Source: Oscillospiraceae bacterium (GTDB lineage Bacteria; Bacillota; Clostridia; Oscillospirales; Acutalibacteraceae). From it: a DNA stretch of 14,917 bases. Each line of letters begins with the position of its first letter. Positions within the stretch are counted from its first letter, which is position 1. The stretch lies in contig SVOX01000024.1 of assembly GCA_015066165.1 (NCBI GenBank), positions 1 through 14,917 on the forward strand, in the 5' to 3' direction. Both the position numbers and the translations under genes were made by a program. The notes under the pieces were generated by a model that did not search any database, was not told the DNA's origin, and saw only the letters and a list, made by a program, of their open reading frames with translations. Of this stretch, positions 13,582 to 14,917 are shown one piece after another.

Positions 13582-13794
13582 TTATTTGTTCACCTTTGGA
13601 TTATCGGTACGGCAAAGAATATAATCTATACTTACGTCATAAAATTCCGCAAGTTTAATAAGGGCTTCGGTAGTGGGAACACGCTGTCCGTTTTCAAATT
13701 TTGAGAGCAACGCCTGTTCGATTCCGGTTTTCATTTGTAAACCTATTTGCGTATATCCGTGTTTTTTACGAAGAAGTTTTAAATTATTTTTCAT
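13582..13794 (-). CDS. XRE-family repressor, coupled to RAYT
   Basis: A 70-residue Cro/CI-type regulator with the HTH at TQIGLQMKTGIEQALLSKFENG (residues about 15-36), followed by PTTEALIKLAEFYDVSIDYILCR. An ATG six codons upstream (13812) lies inside a palindromic operator and lacks a ribosome binding site, whereas the ATG at 13794 has AGGTGA six bases before it and is preferred. The RAYT gene starts 4 bases after its stop. Two copies of ATGACA-N3-TGTCAT lie between this gene and the divergent membrane-protein gene, so it is probably an autorepressor that also controls both neighbours. Confidence 0.88.
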   Translation of the reverse strand: MKNNLKLLRKKHGYTQIGLQMKTGIEQALLSKFENGQRVPTTEALIKLAEFYDVSIDYILCRTDNPKVNK

Positions 13795-13805
13795 GATATC
13801 ACCTA

Positions 13806-13820
13806 ATGACATTATGTCAT
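13806..13820. promoter_or_regulatory. Operator 1 of the XRE switch
   Basis: Perfect palindrome ATGACATTATGTCAT, 12 bases upstream of the XRE start. Same half-sites as operator 2. Confidence 0.75.
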
Positions 13821-13828
13821 AATTACTC

Positions 13829-13857
13829 TTGACAAATATGACAGTTTGTCATATAAT
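13829..13857 (+). promoter_or_regulatory. Perfect consensus promoter with operator in its spacer
   Basis: TTGACA (13829-13834), exactly 17 bases, TATAAT (13852-13857): an all-consensus sigma-A promoter driving the zinc-ribbon protein gene. The spacer and -10 contain the palindrome ATATGACA-GTT-TGTCATAT (13836-13854), so a bound repressor would block RNA polymerase. Confidence 0.88.
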
Positions 13858-13898
13858 TAATTTAATAAAATTTTATAAAAAGTAAGGGGAATACAAAT

Positions 13899-14474
13899 AT
13901 GAAATATTGTCAAAAATGCGGTAACGAAATGGACGACAAGGTAATTCTTTGCGTGAAATGCGGAACACCTGTAAAACAGCAGAAACAGTTTTATAAAAAA
14001 TGGTGGTTTTGGGTTATAATTGCTGTTGTTGTGATTATAGGTGCATCGGCTTCGGGCGGAGAAGAAGGTAAGGATAACACCAATTCTTCAACCACTCAAA
14101 GCACAGTAAATTCTTCAAGTGTTCAAAGCCAAACAAGTTCAAAAGAAGAAATTGTTTATAAAAAAGTAAAATTGCAAGATATGATGGATTTGTTGGAAGA
14201 AAATGCATTAAAAGCAGAAAAAACTTATCAAGATAAATTTATTGAAGTAACCGGTGAAATAAAGAATTTCGATAGTGACGGTAAATATATAAGCATTGAA
14301 CCGGTTAATGCTGATGATTGGAATTTTAAAACCGCAACTTGTAACATTGAAAATGACAAACAACGGGATTTTCTGCTTGAAAAGAAAGTGGGAGATAAAA
14401 TCACCATAAAGGGCGAAGTGATTTCAATTGGTGAAGTTTTAGGTTATACAATTGATATAGATGAAGTTAAATAA
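13899..14474 (+). CDS. Zinc-ribbon, single-pass membrane protein with C-terminal OB-fold-like domain
   Basis: A 191-residue protein with three parts. Residues 1-24 form a zinc ribbon (CQKCG ... CVKCG, Cys4, Cys7, Cys18, Cys21). Residues about 34-52 are one transmembrane helix (WWFWVIIAVVVIIGASASG). A Ser/Thr/Gln-rich linker of about 35 residues follows, and residues about 87-191 look like the OB-fold tRNA_anti-like domain (YQDKFIEVTGEIKNFDSDG; KKVGDKITIKGEVISIGEV; GYTIDIDEV). The zinc ribbon would face the cytoplasm and the OB domain the cell surface. The ribosome binding site is AAGGGGA. It is driven by a perfect consensus promoter under an XRE operator. Function of such proteins is not known. 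Confidence 0.82.
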   Translation: MKYCQKCGNEMDDKVILCVKCGTPVKQQKQFYKKWWFWVIIAVVVIIGASASGGEEGKDNTNSSTTQSTVNSSSVQSQTSSKEEIVYKKVKLQDMMDLLEENALKAEKTYQDKFIEVTGEIKNFDSDGKYISIEPVNADDWNFKTATCNIENDKQRDFLLEKKVGDKITIKGEVISIGEVLGYTIDIDEVK

Positions 14475-14479
14475 AAACA

Positions 14480-14504
14480 GAGCAGATGTTTATAGCATCT
14501 GCTC
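14480..14504 (+). terminator. Probable intrinsic terminator
   Basis: GAGCAGATG / CATCTGCTC, perfect 9-base stem, 7-base loop, 6 bases after the stop; the following T tract is interrupted (ATTTATTTTTAAT). Confidence 0.75.
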
Positions 14505-14575
14505 ATTTATTTTTAATACATTATTTACAATTTATTCTTTTGTGATTTAAAATTTTAGGTTTTAATTATTTTGCA

Positions 14576-14714
14576 GTAGGGGACCGGTTGCAAACGGTTA
14601 CTGTGCTAAAGCAAAGATTTTAGCAATTCCGACAGGCCAAACGTACGGTTGGTGCCCTTCAAATTCCTCGGTAATGCTTTAAAATCGGTAAGCTCGCCGA
14701 GACCAAATATTACA
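14576..14714 (+). other. Structured non-coding region of unknown family
   Basis: The stretch from 14505 to 14864 has no convincing gene. Within it, 14576-14714 is less AT-rich than its surroundings and full of complementary segments: ACCG/CGGT (14583-14597), GCTAAA/TTTAGC (14605-14624), GATTTTAGCAATTCCGA (14616-14632) with the nearly complementary 14668-14686, CCAA/TTGG (14637-14652), and CTCGG (14667-14671) with CCGAG (14697-14701). Some pairings exclude each other. It ends at a good terminator, which suggests a small RNA or a leader. It begins GTAGGGG, like the REPs of this window, so a repeat-derived origin is another possibility. I do not recognise 6S, tmRNA, SRP, RNase P, T-box or a known riboswitch in it. 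Confidence 0.45.
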
Positions 14715-14739
14715 AGCCCTCGTAAAACGGGGGCTTTTT
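14715..14739 (+). terminator. Intrinsic terminator of the structured region
   Basis: AGCCCTCG / CGGGGGCT (8 pairs including one G-T), 5-base loop, followed by TTTTT, upstream of the rsmD promoter. Confidence 0.85.
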
Positions 14740-14770
14740 GCTTTTGGAGGTAACGGCTTTTAAAAAACAC

Positions 14771-14800
14771 TTGACAAATACCCGTTGCTTGTGGGATAAT
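14771..14800 (+). promoter_or_regulatory. rsmD promoter
   Basis: Perfect -35 TTGACA (14771-14776), 18-base spacer, GATAAT (14795-14800). It lies downstream of the preceding terminator, so the structured region is probably a separate unit. Confidence 0.75.
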
Positions 14801-14864
14801 AATAACATATTATGGGCAGTTTATGTGCTGTGTTAATTTTTTTATTTTTGTTTTGGTGATATAA

Positions 14865-14917
14865 ATGCGTGTTATTACAGGTATTGCCCGTGGTAAAAAT
14901 CTTAAACCTCTTGAAGG
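14865..14917 (+). CDS. rsmD: RsmD, 16S rRNA guanine-N2 methyltransferase, N-terminal fragment cut by window edge
   Basis: Seventeen complete codons are visible, reading MRVITGIARGKNLKPLE. This is the typical N-terminus of RsmD, the S-adenosylmethionine-dependent enzyme that methylates a guanine (G966 in E. coli) of 16S rRNA in the small subunit; most bacterial family members begin MRVI(S/T)G-A(R/G)G. GGTGAT lies just upstream of the ATG. Identification rests on this short stretch only; the catalytic NPPY-type motif is beyond the window. Confidence 0.8.
   Translation, partial: MRVITGIARGKNLKPLE

Noticed and set aside
14651..14672. tRNA or tmRNA T-arm (TTCAAAT loop)
   Set aside because: The five bases on each side do not pair, there is no acceptor stem or CCA, and the TTCCGACAGG that recalls tmRNA lies in the wrong place.
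14580..14700. Minus-strand short reading frame in the structured region
   Set aside because: Protein-like words appear on the minus strand but are broken by stops and lack a start with a ribosome binding site; RNA or repeat structure explains the region better.

Overview
The window looks like the chromosome of an AT-rich, Gram-positive anaerobe of the class Clostridia (Bacillota). The grounds are strong AGGAGG-type ribosome binding sites, sigma-A promoters with 17-base spacers, many short intrinsic terminators between convergent genes, and protein families typical of gut Clostridia (COG2407-type sugar isomerase, PocR/AraC regulator, GtrA-like protein, LDH2 oxidoreductase). No rRNA, tRNA, phage or CRISPR array was seen. 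Species cannot be assigned from the sequence alone.

Layout. (1) 1-3436: the end of a possible glycoside hydrolase gene; a CapA-like metallophosphoesterase (minus); then a plus-strand pair of a phosphoribosyltransferase-like protein and an LDH2-family oxidoreductase. (2) 3434-5249: TspO (minus), a conserved helical protein of unknown function (plus) and an amidohydrolase (minus), separated by shared terminators. (3) 5349-5971: a cassette-like island. A four-helix-bundle (23S rRNA intervening-sequence-type) gene is preceded by an array of seven different mini-hairpins joined by the constant word ATGAATT or its complement AATTCAT. The gene is followed by a near-identical copy of the first 83 bases of that array. 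A HAD phosphatase follows. (4) 6628-12197: a carbohydrate locus. An M20 peptidase and a PocR-AraC regulator run leftward. From the same intergenic region a sugar isomerase, class II aldolase and PfkB kinase run rightward, a set that would isomerise an aldose, phosphorylate the ketose and cleave the sugar phosphate. (5) 12264-13880: small regulators and REP-type elements. An XRE regulator is followed by a REP pair, then a GtrA-like membrane protein, then (minus) a second XRE repressor coupled to a REP-associated tyrosine transposase (RAYT). (6) 13829-14917: a zinc-ribbon/OB-fold membrane protein driven by a perfect consensus promoter with an embedded operator, a structured non-coding stretch, and the start of rsmD.

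The most unusual material is (a) the modular hairpin array and its repeat around the four-helix-bundle gene, (b) two REP palindromes lying inside the RAYT reading frame, one on each side of its HUH motif, with a matching REP pair about 0.6 kb away, and (c) a two-operator divergent switch (ATGACA-N3-TGTCAT twice, centres 32 bases apart) that probably lets the XRE repressor control itself, the RAYT and the divergent membrane protein. None of these functions is proved by the sequence; checks are listed with each finding.
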